The notes under the pieces were generated by a model. The model worked only from the letters and a program-made list of their open reading frames with translations, was not told the DNA's origin and ran no database searches. Both the position numbers and the translations under genes were made by a program. DNA of 64,000 bases from Variovorax sp. Root318D1. Its GTDB lineage: Bacteria > Pseudomonadota > Gammaproteobacteria > Burkholderiales > Burkholderiaceae_C. Below, one piece after another: positions 1-7,583 of the stretch. Position 1 is the first letter of the stretch. Each line of letters begins with the position of its first letter. Location: positions 218,284-282,283 of the forward strand of contig NZ_LMCQ01000001.1 in the NCBI RefSeq assembly GCF_001424835.1. The letters are read 5' to 3'.

Positions 1-268
1 GCCGGTGCTGGTGATGACCAGTTCGCCTGCATTCACCGGCGGCGTGCGCGCGCAAGCCCAGTTGCGCGACACGCTCGGCGGCACCTTGTCGCGCGTGATC
101 TCCAGGCCCCAGATCGTCATCGCGGGCGTCAATACAAAGATCGAAGACGGGCGGCTGGCAGACGCCACGAGCCTGGCCTTCGCGCTCGAAGCCATCAATG
201 ACCTGATCGCCGAGATCGGTTTGCTTCGCGCGGCGCGAGCCTTGTCAGCGCAGCCAGCCCTGGGCTGA
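1..268 (+). CDS. NADPH-dependent FMN reductase, C-terminal part (5' end outside window)
   Basis: Reading frame open from the left edge to the TGA at 266-268, about 88 codons. The visible part resembles the C-terminal half of the flavodoxin-like NADPH-dependent FMN reductase family, with a stretch like PVLVMTSSPAFTGGVRAQ followed by two helical segments. Such reductases supply reduced FMN to two-component flavin monooxygenases. Being directly upstream of an extradiol dioxygenase fits supply of FMNH2 to an aromatic hydroxylase that would lie to the left. The GTG at 5 is internal, not a start. Family assignment rests on the C-terminal half only. Confidence 0.7.
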   Translation, partial: PVLVMTSSPAFTGGVRAQAQLRDTLGGTLSRVISRPQIVIAGVNTKIEDGRLADATSLAFALEAINDLIAEIGLLRAARALSAQPALG

Positions 269-314
269 GCGGCAAGTCCTTTCCCTCTCAATCCAACCCT
301 CCGCGAGGTTCCTC

Positions 315-1322
315 ATGCTGCCCGCAGTCAATCTTCGTCCGCCGTTCAACATCACGCGTGCCAGCCACGTCGTCCTCCATGTCGCCGATCTCGCAAGGAG
401 CCGCGACTTCTACGTCAACATCGTCGGGCTCGTCATCTCGCAGGAGGGCGAAGGCGTCTGCTACCTGCGCGGGCTGGCCGAAGCCTGCCATCACAGCCTG
501 GTGCTGGTGCAGTCGCAGGGCGGCGAGCAGACCTGCAAGCGAATCGGCTTTCGCGTCTTCTTCGAGGAAGACCTGGACAGCGCCTACGCGTTCTTCAAGG
601 CCGAGGGGCTCGCTGCCGAATGGGTCGATGTTCCGCATCAGGGGCGCACGCTCCACGTGGAGGACCCGATCGGCACAAAGATCGAACTCTGCGCGCAGAT
701 GGAGACGCTGCCGCGCATGTACCTGAAGGTCGAGAGCTTCACCGGTGCCCATGCGCAGCGTCTCGACCACTACCAGCTGCTGGCGCCGGACACCTACGCG
801 CTGTGCGAGTTCTACAGCCGGCTGGGCTTTCGCAACTCCGAGTACATCGCCCATGGCGACAAGCTGCTGGGTGCATTCATGTACCGCAAGGGCACCTGCC
901 TGGACCTGGCCATCGTCCAGGGCCAGGGGCCCCGCCTGCACCACTTCGCCTACACCGTCTCGGAGTCGCACAACATCTTCACGGCGTGCGACCTGGCGGG
1001 CAACTACGGCTACGCCGCTTCGGTGGAACGCGGGCCCGGGCGCCATGGGCCGGGCGGGATGCTGTTCGTCTATCTGCGTGATCCGGACGGTCATCGCGTG
1101 GAACTCTTCAACAGCCACTACCAGACCATCGACATCGAGATCGAACCCGTCAGGTGGGAGGCAGCCTCGCTGAGCACCAATGTGCGCTGGGGGATTCCTG
1201 CCCCCGCCCGCTGGTACTTCGAGGCCACCGCCTTCGCTAGCGCCGCGCTCATCGAGCCGGCCGAGAAACCCAATCCCCAAACGCTGGAGAGCTATGCGCT
1301 GGCGCTCTCCATGCAGAAATAA
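315..1322 (+). CDS. Extradiol ring-cleavage dioxygenase, VOC family (catechol 2,3-dioxygenase-like)
   Basis: 335 aa with two vicinal-oxygen-chelate modules (about 15-125 and 148-268), the layout of type I extradiol dioxygenases that open catechols by meta cleavage. Likely Fe(II) ligands are H152 (LDHYQL), H209 or H210 (LHHFAY) and E263 (HRVELFN), all at the expected spacing in the second module. About 65 residues follow the second module, a longer tail than usual. It is the probable entry enzyme for the lower meta pathway at 11.5-15.4 kb. The exact substrate (catechol, homoprotocatechuate or a substituted catechol) cannot be read from sequence. ATG preceded by GAGGTTCCTC, a weak ribosome site. 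Confidence 0.85.
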   Translation: MLPAVNLRPPFNITRASHVVLHVADLARSRDFYVNIVGLVISQEGEGVCYLRGLAEACHHSLVLVQSQGGEQTCKRIGFRVFFEEDLDSAYAFFKAEGLAAEWVDVPHQGRTLHVEDPIGTKIELCAQMETLPRMYLKVESFTGAHAQRLDHYQLLAPDTYALCEFYSRLGFRNSEYIAHGDKLLGAFMYRKGTCLDLAIVQGQGPRLHHFAYTVSESHNIFTACDLAGNYGYAASVERGPGRHGPGGMLFVYLRDPDGHRVELFNSHYQTIDIEIEPVRWEAASLSTNVRWGIPAPARWYFEATAFASAALIEPAEKPNPQTLESYALALSMQK

Positions 1323-1342
1323 AGACGAGAAAGGTCACTGCC

Positions 1343-1873
1343 ATGGCACGAGTCAAATATCTCCAACGTTCGGACACCGACGCCGACCAAGCCCTGTTCG
1401 ACAGGCTGGAACGCGAACGCAAGGTGCCCACCGCCAACATCTTCAGTGCGCTGGCGCACGCGCCGCAGGTGCTGGATGGGTTCATCTCCTATGCCAACAC
1501 GCTGCGCGGCTCCAAGCTGAGCCCCAAGCTTCGCGAGCTGGCGATCCTCACCGTGGGCCACTGCACCGCGTCGGCGTACGAAATTGCGCATCACCAGTCG
1601 CATGGTCTCAAGGCGGGCATCAGCGCGGGACAGCTCAAGTCCGTGCCCGACTTCGAAAGCTCTGCGCTCTTCGACGACGAGGAGCGCGCTGTCATGGCGC
1701 TGGCGCGCGAGTCGACGCTGAAGGTCGACGTGAGCGAACCCACGTGGCGCAAGGCCGCGGCCTTCCTGTCGGAGCGCGAGCTGGTCGAACTGGTGCTCAC
1801 GATCGGTTGGTACAACTCCGGCGTTCGCATCATGGGTGCGCTCGCCATCGAGCTCGAGGACGGATACCGCTGA
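1343..1873 (+). CDS. Carboxymuconolactone decarboxylase / AhpD-like family protein
   Basis: 176 aa, all-alpha CMD fold. The family core is at about 60-95: E65, C74, H83 and H84 in ELAILTVGHCTASAYEIAHH. Only one cysteine is present, so the CxxC peroxidase pair of AhpD is missing and a thiol-peroxidase role is unlikely. Family members act as gamma-carboxymuconolactone decarboxylases or as poorly characterised accessory proteins of aromatic and alkyl pathways. It lies 20 bp after the dioxygenase, probably in the same transcript. The function in this cluster is not established. Confidence 0.75.
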   Translation: MARVKYLQRSDTDADQALFDRLERERKVPTANIFSALAHAPQVLDGFISYANTLRGSKLSPKLRELAILTVGHCTASAYEIAHHQSHGLKAGISAGQLKSVPDFESSALFDDEERAVMALARESTLKVDVSEPTWRKAAAFLSERELVELVLTIGWYNSGVRIMGALAIELEDGYR

Positions 1874-1887
1874 CAGCCGCCGCACGC

Positions 1888-1909
1888 CCGGCCGGCGCCG
1901 TCCGGCCGG
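1888..1909. other. Intercistronic GC-rich stem-loop
   Basis: CCGGCCGG, six bases, CCGGCCGG lies in the 61-bp gap between the CMD gene and the ABC binding protein gene. A strong hairpin without a T tract. It could stabilise or process the mRNA so that the periplasmic protein is made in excess; that role is inferred. Confidence 0.45.
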
Positions 1910-1934
1910 TCTTCCGAAATTCCAGGAGACAACG

Positions 1935-3158
1935 ATGAGCATCACCAGATTTCAACCACAGCGCCGAGTCCTTCTTGCCGCGGCCGGCACACTGATGCTG
2001 GCCTATGGCTTGCCTGCGCATGCACAAGGTGGAGGCGCCGCGGAGCCGATCCGTGTGGGCGGCACGCTGCCCCTCACGGGGCCGCTTGCACCGGTCGGTG
2101 GGATCCACAAGGTCGCGGCCGAAGTGTTCGTCGATGCGCTGAACAAGCGCGGCGGACTGCTGGGCCGCAAGGTGGAGCTCATGCTGCTGGACGACCAGTC
2201 GCAGCCAGGCAATGCGCGCACTTTGTACGAACGCCTCATCACGCGGGAAAAGGTCGACCTGCTGATGGGGCCGTATGGCACCAGCTCGATCATCGCGGCG
2301 ATGGGCGTGGCGCAGCGCTTCAACAAGCTGTTCATCCAGAGCAGCCTCGGCGACCCGAGCCTGGCGCCTTACGAGATGCAGTTTCCGGCGCTCCCGCTGG
2401 GGCCTGAGCCGCGTCTGGCCGATACCGAGGTGCTGCTCGACGCCTATGCCAGCACGACCACGCCGCCGAAGACCATCGCCTTCGTTACCAGCAAGTTTCC
2501 CTCGGCGCTCGACCTGGCCAAGGGTGGGCAGGAGATCGCGGCCAAGCGGGGCCTGAAGACCGTGCTGTCGCTCGAGTACGAGTTCGGAACGCGCGACTTC
2601 GGCGGCATTGCCGCGCGCATCAAGGATGCCGCGCCCGATCTGCTGTGGTCGGGCGCGGTCGGCCTCGAAGCGGCGCAGCTGCTCGATGCCATGAAGCGCA
2701 TCGACTACCAGCCCGCGCGTCAGTTCCACCTGTTCCCCGCGCCGGGGCCCACGGTGTCGAATCCGCAGGCGGGCGGGCTGACCACGCTCACGTGGTTCGA
2801 GGACCACGCACCCTTCACGCAGAACGCCGGTGCGGCCGAGTTCGTGGCCGCCTACAACGAGCGTGTGAAGGCCGCGGGCCTCGCGTGGCCGCACGTCGAC
2901 TACCAGGCCGCGGCGGAGTTCGCGGCCTGGCAGATCCTCGAAGCCGCGGCCAAGGGCGTCGGCCGCCTCGACGACAAGGCCATGGCCGCATGGCTGCGCG
3001 CCAATCCGGTCGACACCGTGCTGGGGACGCGCCGCTTCGACGGCAAGTTCAACAGCGGTGCGGCCGACACCAAGATCAAGCAGGCCCAGAACGGCAAGTG
3101 GGTCACCGTGTGGCCCCCCAAGTTTCGTCCGTCGGGTGCGGCATTCGTCGCCCCTTAA
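1935..3158 (+). CDS. ABC transporter periplasmic binding protein, branched-chain amino acid type (Peripla_BP_6)
   Basis: 407 aa from the ATG at 1935, which is preceded by CAGGAGACAACG; in-frame codons further upstream lack a ribosome site and overlap the previous gene. A twin-Arg-free signal peptide is visible (about 1-29, ending GLPAHA). The mature protein begins with the family pattern IRVGGTLPLTGPLAPVGG and has the LivK-like two-lobed layout. Members in aromatic clusters bind aromatic acids or hydroxyacids rather than amino acids. No permease or ATPase genes of this system are in the window, so the partner components must be encoded elsewhere or to the left. Confidence 0.85.
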   Translation: MSITRFQPQRRVLLAAAGTLMLAYGLPAHAQGGGAAEPIRVGGTLPLTGPLAPVGGIHKVAAEVFVDALNKRGGLLGRKVELMLLDDQSQPGNARTLYERLITREKVDLLMGPYGTSSIIAAMGVAQRFNKLFIQSSLGDPSLAPYEMQFPALPLGPEPRLADTEVLLDAYASTTTPPKTIAFVTSKFPSALDLAKGGQEIAAKRGLKTVLSLEYEFGTRDFGGIAARIKDAAPDLLWSGAVGLEAAQLLDAMKRIDYQPARQFHLFPAPGPTVSNPQAGGLTTLTWFEDHAPFTQNAGAAEFVAAYNERVKAAGLAWPHVDYQAAAEFAAWQILEAAAKGVGRLDDKAMAAWLRANPVDTVLGTRRFDGKFNSGAADTKIKQAQNGKWVTVWPPKFRPSGAAFVAP

Positions 3159-3179
3159 GTTTTTCAAGAAGAGGTTTTC

Positions 3180-4307
3180 ATGAGCAGAACAATGACCGCA
3201 GCCCGGCTGCACGCGCTCGGCACGCCGATGTCGCTCGACACGATCCCGGTCCCCAAGCCCCGGCCCAGCGACCTGCTGGTGAAGGTGATGGCGTGCGGCA
3301 TCGTGCCCAACATGGCCAACGTCATCAACAACTGGCCGACCTGGTTTCCGCACCAGCCCCTGCCGCGCTTTCCGGCCATCTTCGGGCTGGACGCCGTGGG
3401 CGTGGTCGAGGAGGTCGGCGAGGCCGTGATCAATGCCAAGCCGGGTGACCGCGTGTACGTGAGCCCGCTGCGTTCCTGCGGCTCCTGCAGGGCCTGCCGC
3501 GCGGGCCAGCGCAGCCATTGCCGCTACTTCACGCTGAACGGCTACTTCAGCACGAGCCGTGATGGCCAGCGCATCTTCGACCTGTATCCGTACGGCGGCT
3601 TCAGCCAGTACATGACGGCGCCGGAGTACGCGATCGTCAACCTGCCGGACAACCTGAGCTTCGAGCAGGCGGGACGCTTCGGCTATCTGGGCACTTCCTA
3701 TGGCGCCTTGAAGAACGCGGGTGCCGGCCCCGGCCAGGTCGCACTCATCGACGGCATCACGGGCACGCTGGGCGTCGCAGCCACAATGCTCGGTTTGGCC
3801 ATGGGCCTGTCGCAGATCCTGGGCACCGGACGCGACGAACGGTTGCTCGCCAGGATCAAGGCGCTGGCGCCCGACCGCATCCAGGTGATGCGACTCGGCG
3901 AGGGCTCCACCGGCGAATGGGCCAAGTCCCTCACGGGGGGCGAGGGCGCCGACTTCGCCATCAGCGCACTGGGTGCGAAGGCGCCCGCGGCCACCATGCT
4001 CGACTCGATGCGGGGCGTGCGCCGCGGCGGCAAGGTGGTCAATGTGGGCGGCGTGGCGGAAGACCTGCCGATCGACGTGAAGTGGCTGATGGACGAGCAG
4101 ATCCAGCTGATCGGATCGAACTGGTTCACGACCGCACAGGGCCAGGAGATGGCCGAGATGGTTCGCACCGGCACGCTGGACCTGTCGTACCTGGAGCATC
4201 GCGCCTTTCCGCTTTCGCGCGTGAACGAGGCGATCTCCGGGCTGAAGGACCGTGACGGCGGCTTCAGCAACTATGTCGTGCTGCCCCAGGCCGTGGACGC
4301 GGCGTGA
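3180..4307 (+). CDS. Zinc-containing alcohol dehydrogenase-like MDR protein
   Basis: 375 aa medium-chain dehydrogenase/reductase. The structural zinc lobe is intact (C100, C103, C106, C114), C39 stands at the first catalytic zinc position, and the Rossmann region begins near 188 (ALIDGITGTLGVAA). The usual GHE motif of the catalytic zinc site is replaced by GLDAVG at 69-74, so zinc-dependent alcohol oxidation in the standard way is doubtful. ATG at 3180 follows AAGAGGTTTTC. Ends in GTGA, overlapping the start of the next gene, so the two are translationally coupled. Substrate unknown. Confidence 0.75.
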   Translation: MSRTMTAARLHALGTPMSLDTIPVPKPRPSDLLVKVMACGIVPNMANVINNWPTWFPHQPLPRFPAIFGLDAVGVVEEVGEAVINAKPGDRVYVSPLRSCGSCRACRAGQRSHCRYFTLNGYFSTSRDGQRIFDLYPYGGFSQYMTAPEYAIVNLPDNLSFEQAGRFGYLGTSYGALKNAGAGPGQVALIDGITGTLGVAATMLGLAMGLSQILGTGRDERLLARIKALAPDRIQVMRLGEGSTGEWAKSLTGGEGADFAISALGAKAPAATMLDSMRGVRRGGKVVNVGGVAEDLPIDVKWLMDEQIQLIGSNWFTTAQGQEMAEMVRTGTLDLSYLEHRAFPLSRVNEAISGLKDRDGGFSNYVVLPQAVDAA

Positions 4308-5308
4308 ACGGCACGGAATCCATGCTCGGCGCTTTCTTGGTGTCGCAGGGATTGGCCAGTGCCGGGGAGCCGGCGCATTGGCATCCGCTGGCGGGCGGGG
4401 TGTCGTCCGATATCTGGCGCGTCGAGCTCCCGGGCCGATCGCTGTGCATCAAGCGCGCGTTGGCCAAGCTCAAGGTGTCCGCAGATTGGCAAGCGCCGGT
4501 GTCGCGCAACGCCTATGAGTGGGCATGGCTGCAGTTCGCGGCACGCCATGCGCCCGACAATGCGCCGCGTCCGCTCGCCCATGATCCCGCGGCCGGGCTC
4601 TTCGCCATGTCCTTTCTGGCGCCCGAGGAGCATCCGGTGTGGAAGGAGCAGCTGATGGCCGGCGATGTCTGGGTGCACACGGCGCAAGCGGTCGGCCGCG
4701 TCCTCGGCGAGTTGCATGCGGCCAGTGCGGGCAGGGCCGAACTCGCGGCCGCCTTCGACACGACCGACAACTTCCGGGCGTTGCGCCTCGAACCCTACTT
4801 CGTCGCGACGGCTGAGCGCCATCCGGCGTTGAGCGCCGCCCTGCTGGATCTGGTGGAGCGCACGGCCGGGCTGCACATCGCCCTGGTGCACGGCGACGTC
4901 AGCCCGAAGAACATCCTGGTCGGTCCCCGCGGGCCCGTGCTGCTCGACGCGGAGTGCGCCTGGTACGGCGACCCGGCCTTCGACCTGGCTTTTTGCCTGA
5001 ACCACCTCTTGCTGAAGTGCCTCGCACGTCCGGATCAATGCGAAGCCTTGCTCGCAGCGTTCGCGGCGCTGGCCGATGCCTACTTCGAGCAGGCGAACTG
5101 GGAGTCGCGTGCAGAGCTGGAGGAGCGCGCGGCGCGCTTGCTGCCCGCGCTGCTGCTGGCCCGCATCGACGGCAAGTCGCCGGTCGAGTACGTGAACGAA
5201 GAGGTTCAACGCGATGCAGTGCGCGCATTCGCCGCGCCGCTGGTGCTGCGTCCCGCAAGCCAGCTCTCGCACATCGCATGCGAGTGGGGCCGGGCAGCGG
5301 TTCGCTGA
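4304..5308 (+). CDS. Phosphotransferase, aminoglycoside/choline kinase-like fold
   Basis: 334 aa. Kinase signatures are visible: K50 in the N-lobe (SLCIKRAL), the Brenner motif HGDVSPKN at 196-203 (catalytic D198, N203), and the metal-binding DAE at 215-217 followed by WYGDPAFDLAF. This APH superfamily phosphorylates small hydroxyl compounds such as aminoglycosides, choline, homoserine or sugars. GTG start at 4304 overlaps the stop of the MDR gene by 4 bp; an ATG at 4322 is the alternative. Coupling to a dehydrogenase in a catabolic island argues for a metabolic substrate rather than antibiotic resistance. No substrate can be assigned. Confidence 0.75.
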   Translation: MNGTESMLGAFLVSQGLASAGEPAHWHPLAGGVSSDIWRVELPGRSLCIKRALAKLKVSADWQAPVSRNAYEWAWLQFAARHAPDNAPRPLAHDPAAGLFAMSFLAPEEHPVWKEQLMAGDVWVHTAQAVGRVLGELHAASAGRAELAAAFDTTDNFRALRLEPYFVATAERHPALSAALLDLVERTAGLHIALVHGDVSPKNILVGPRGPVLLDAECAWYGDPAFDLAFCLNHLLLKCLARPDQCEALLAAFAALADAYFEQANWESRAELEERAARLLPALLLARIDGKSPVEYVNEEVQRDAVRAFAAPLVLRPASQLSHIACEWGRAAVR

Positions 5309-5309
5309 A

Positions 5310-5325
5310 CCCGGCCTCCGCCGGG
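5310..5325. terminator. Stem-loop between convergent genes
   Basis: CCCGGC-CTCC-GCCGGG, a perfect 6-bp stem with a 4-base loop, sits in the 25-bp gap between the kinase stop (5308) and the convergent dehydrogenase stop (5334). Placed as expected for a bidirectional terminator, but there is no clear T tract. Confidence 0.5.
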
Positions 5326-5333
5326 CCGCAAGC

Positions 5334-6299
5334 TTATCTTTGCGGTCCGGCGTTGCGCGGCTGCTGTGGTGCAACGCCCTGCAGCACTCTCACCACTTCC
5401 TCGGCCGCGCGCCTGCGCAGCTCGACCAGAGACGCATCCGACGAGAACGCGACATGAGGCGTGAGCATGGCGCCGGGATGGGTTCGCAGCTGGGCAGGAA
5501 CCTCGGGTTCGGATTCGAGAACGTCGAGCGCGGCGCCGGACAACTGCCCGCTGCCGAGGGCTTCGATCACGGCGTCCGTATCGACGACGCCGCCGCGGCT
5601 CACGTTGATGAGAAGGCCGCCATGGGGCATCCGTGCGAGCCGCTCGCGGTTGACCAGATGCCGCGTTGTGTCCGTCAGCGGCGCGTGCACGATCACGATG
5701 TCGCTCTGCGAGAAGAGGGTGTCGAGTTCCACGCTCTGAGCGCCTTCAGCGTCGGCGGAAAGATAGGGATCGTGTGCCAGCACCCGGCAGCCGAACGCGC
5801 CGAGCTTGCGCGCGGTCGCGCGGCCGATGCGCCCGAAGCCGACGATGCCGCAGGTGAGCTCGGCGAGGCGGCGCAGCCTGGCCGTCGCGGGGTCCCAGCG
5901 GCCGGCGCGCACTTCGCGGTCGAAGCGGACCAGGCCGCGCGTCCATGCGAGCGCAAAGCCGACCGCATGGTCCGACACTTCCTCCACGCAATAGTCCGGC
6001 ACGTTGGTGACCCAGATGCCACGCGCGCTGGCGGCATCGACCGCGATGTTGTCGAGCCCCACGCCAAGCCGGGCAACGATCTGGAGTTCCGGCGCGGCAG
6101 CGATGGCGTCAGCCGACACAGGCGCCCAGCAGGTCAGGATGGCCGATGGCTGGTGCTCGCGCGCGAGCGCTTCGATGCCGTCAGCCGGCAACGGCGTGGC
6201 CGGGCCGCTCACGAGGCGCATGCCGGCGGCTTCGACGATGTTTCGCTCGATGCTGTCGTCGGGCCAGGCGTAGTCGGTGAGCAGGACAGTGTGGTTCAT
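5334..6299 (-). CDS. D-isomer-specific 2-hydroxyacid dehydrogenase
   Basis: 321 aa, full length for the family. The NAD-binding motif is GFGRIG at 154-159, and the catalytic set is R235 (SRGGVVD), E264 (ESEPE) and H282 (TPHVAF). It reversibly reduces a 2-oxoacid with NAD(P)H, or acts on phosphoglycerate-like substrates. It is followed downstream by convergent genes and has its promoter near the LacI gene stop, 21 bp away, so it is probably co-transcribed with the LacI-type regulator. The substrate is unknown; the aromatic catabolic context suggests a 2-hydroxyacid. Confidence 0.8.
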   Translation of the reverse strand: MNHTVLLTDYAWPDDSIERNIVEAAGMRLVSGPATPLPADGIEALAREHQPSAILTCWAPVSADAIAAAPELQIVARLGVGLDNIAVDAASARGIWVTNVPDYCVEEVSDHAVGFALAWTRGLVRFDREVRAGRWDPATARLRRLAELTCGIVGFGRIGRATARKLGAFGCRVLAHDPYLSADAEGAQSVELDTLFSQSDIVIVHAPLTDTTRHLVNRERLARMPHGGLLINVSRGGVVDTDAVIEALGSGQLSGAALDVLESEPEVPAQLRTHPGAMLTPHVAFSSDASLVELRRRAAEEVVRVLQGVAPQQPRNAGPQR

Positions 6300-6320
6300 T
6301 GTGAGATGGGGATGGAATGC

Positions 6321-7367
6321 CTAGTCGGCGAGCAGACGGGCCTGTCCGCGTTTGGCGCTGGTGGTTTCCAGCGCGCGGGTGCTGCCGCGCACCACGAGCG
6401 TGGGCGGCGAGACGGAGCTGTAGGGGGTTGCGCTTTCAGGCTTTTGCTTCAGCTGGTGGATGAACCAGAGCCCGCAGGCGGTGGCCAGTTCGGAGACCGG
6501 CAGGCTCACGGTCGTGAGGCCGGGGCCCCACCAGCGGAAGCCCAGTTCGTCGCCGAAGCCGACGACGGACAGCTGCTCGGGCACGCGCACGCCGCTGGCC
6601 AGCAGTTCCTCCAGCACGCCCTGCGTGTTCTGGACCGAACCCAGGACCACCGCCGTGGGCGGGGTGCGCAGCGCGAGCAGGCGGCGGATCGCGTCGCGGC
6701 CGAAGTCGGTCGACGCGGGTGCGCCGAGTTCCTCGCGCGCATGCGTGGCCGCCTTGCTGCCGGCGAGGGCGTTCTGAAAGCCTTGCAGCCGCGCGGCGCC
6801 CGTGGGCAGGTCGGTGGTGCCGCCGATGTAGGCGATGCGCTGATGGCCGAGTTCGACCAGGTGGCGCGTGGCCTGGAACAGCGCCTGTGCGTCGTCGATG
6901 CCGAACCAGTGCTCGCCCAGCGCCGCATGCCGGCGCAGCAGCTGGATGCGCGGTGTCATCTTGAGCAGTCGCACCGACTCCGGATGCGGCCGAGCGGTCG
7001 GCACGATGATGATGCCGGCCACGTTGACGCTGGTGAGCTCGCGGATGTGGCGCAGCTCGACCAGGCGGTCGTCGTCGGTCTCGGACAGCGTGAGTTGCAG
7101 GTCCGCGCTCTCCAGGCATTTGGACAGCGCATGCGCGATGGTCGAGTAGAAGCTGTTGCGAATGTCCGGAACGACCAGGCCCACTAGGTTGCTGGAGGCC
7201 CCGCGCATCATGCGCGCCGCGCGGTTGGCCACATAGCCCAACTCGTTCGCGACCTCGGCCACCTTCTGCTTCATCGCGGCGCTGATGCGCGGGTCGTCGG
7301 ACAGAGCCCGGCCCACGGTGGAAGCGGAGACCTCGAGGCGCCGGGCAATGTCTTTGATCGTGACCAT
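6321..7367 (-). CDS. LacI-family transcriptional regulator
   Basis: 348 aa. N-terminal LacI HTH and hinge at 1-60 (TIKDIARRLEVSASTVGRAL, then a hinge ending RAARMMRG), followed by a periplasmic-binding-protein-like effector domain (GLVVPDIRNSFYS onward). Transcribed away from the porin gene. Two palindromic CTAACGATAG elements in the shared intergenic region match the symmetry of LacI-family operators. One overlaps this gene's predicted -10 and the other lies at the porin start site. This points to repression of both genes with release by an unknown metabolite, possibly linked to the hydroxyacid dehydrogenase encoded next. Confidence 0.85.
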   Translation of the reverse strand: MVTIKDIARRLEVSASTVGRALSDDPRISAAMKQKVAEVANELGYVANRAARMMRGASSNLVGLVVPDIRNSFYSTIAHALSKCLESADLQLTLSETDDDRLVELRHIRELTSVNVAGIIIVPTARPHPESVRLLKMTPRIQLLRRHAALGEHWFGIDDAQALFQATRHLVELGHQRIAYIGGTTDLPTGAARLQGFQNALAGSKAATHAREELGAPASTDFGRDAIRRLLALRTPPTAVVLGSVQNTQGVLEELLASGVRVPEQLSVVGFGDELGFRWWGPGLTTVSLPVSELATACGLWFIHQLKQKPESATPYSSVSPPTLVVRGSTRALETTSAKRGQARLLAD

Positions 7368-7400
7368 GTGCGAACTATATGCGCGAGCAGTGTGTGGGTT

Positions 7401-7416
7401 GCACTAACGATAGCAC
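7401..7416. promoter_or_regulatory. Putative LacI-family operator 1
   Basis: GCACTAACGATAGCAC contains the dyad core CTAACGATAG that is shared exactly with the element at 7479-7494. It overlaps the predicted -10 of the lacI-type gene (TATCGT on the minus strand, 7407-7412), which fits autorepression. Confidence 0.6.
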
Positions 7417-7435
7417 GACAGAAGACGAACTCCAA
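7407..7435 (-). promoter_or_regulatory. Predicted sigma-70 promoter of the LacI-family gene
   Basis: On the minus strand TTGGAG (7435-7430), a 17-bp spacer, then TATCGT (7412-7407). The transcript would start about 30-40 nt before the ATG at 7367. The -10 is covered by operator 1. Confidence 0.45.
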
Positions 7436-7446
7436 GAAAAAGCCGT

Positions 7447-7476
7447 TTGACTTCATCTAGAAAGTCTCTCTAGAAT
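7447..7476 (+). promoter_or_regulatory. Predicted sigma-70 promoter of the porin gene
   Basis: TTGACT at 7447-7452, an 18-bp spacer, then TAGAAT at 7471-7476. Operator 2 begins 2 bp after the -10, so a bound repressor would cover the start point. A second imperfect dyad lies in the spacer: TCTAGA at 7456-7461 and at 7469-7474. Confidence 0.55.
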
Positions 7477-7478
7477 CA

Positions 7479-7494
7479 ATGCTAACGATAGCAT
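7479..7494. promoter_or_regulatory. Putative LacI-family operator 2
   Basis: ATGCTAACGATAGCAT has 6-bp perfect arms around an ACGA centre. Its centre is 78 bp from that of operator 1 and it sits at the predicted porin transcription start. Confidence 0.65.
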
Positions 7495-7583
7495 AAAAGA
7501 AGAGCGCCGCATCCCAAGGCCGGCCGGATTGATCCGCCGTCCGGCCACCTCGCCTGGATCGCAACGAAAACTGGAGACAAAAC

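Noticed and set aside
1830..4199. Minus-strand open frame of about 790 codons opposite the ABC binding protein and MDR genes
   Set aside because: Shadow of two clearly recognisable plus-strand genes; no ribosome site or family motif.
4304..5308. Aminoglycoside resistance gene
   Set aside because: Only the general kinase motifs are shared; coupling to a dehydrogenase inside a catabolic island argues for a metabolic substrate.
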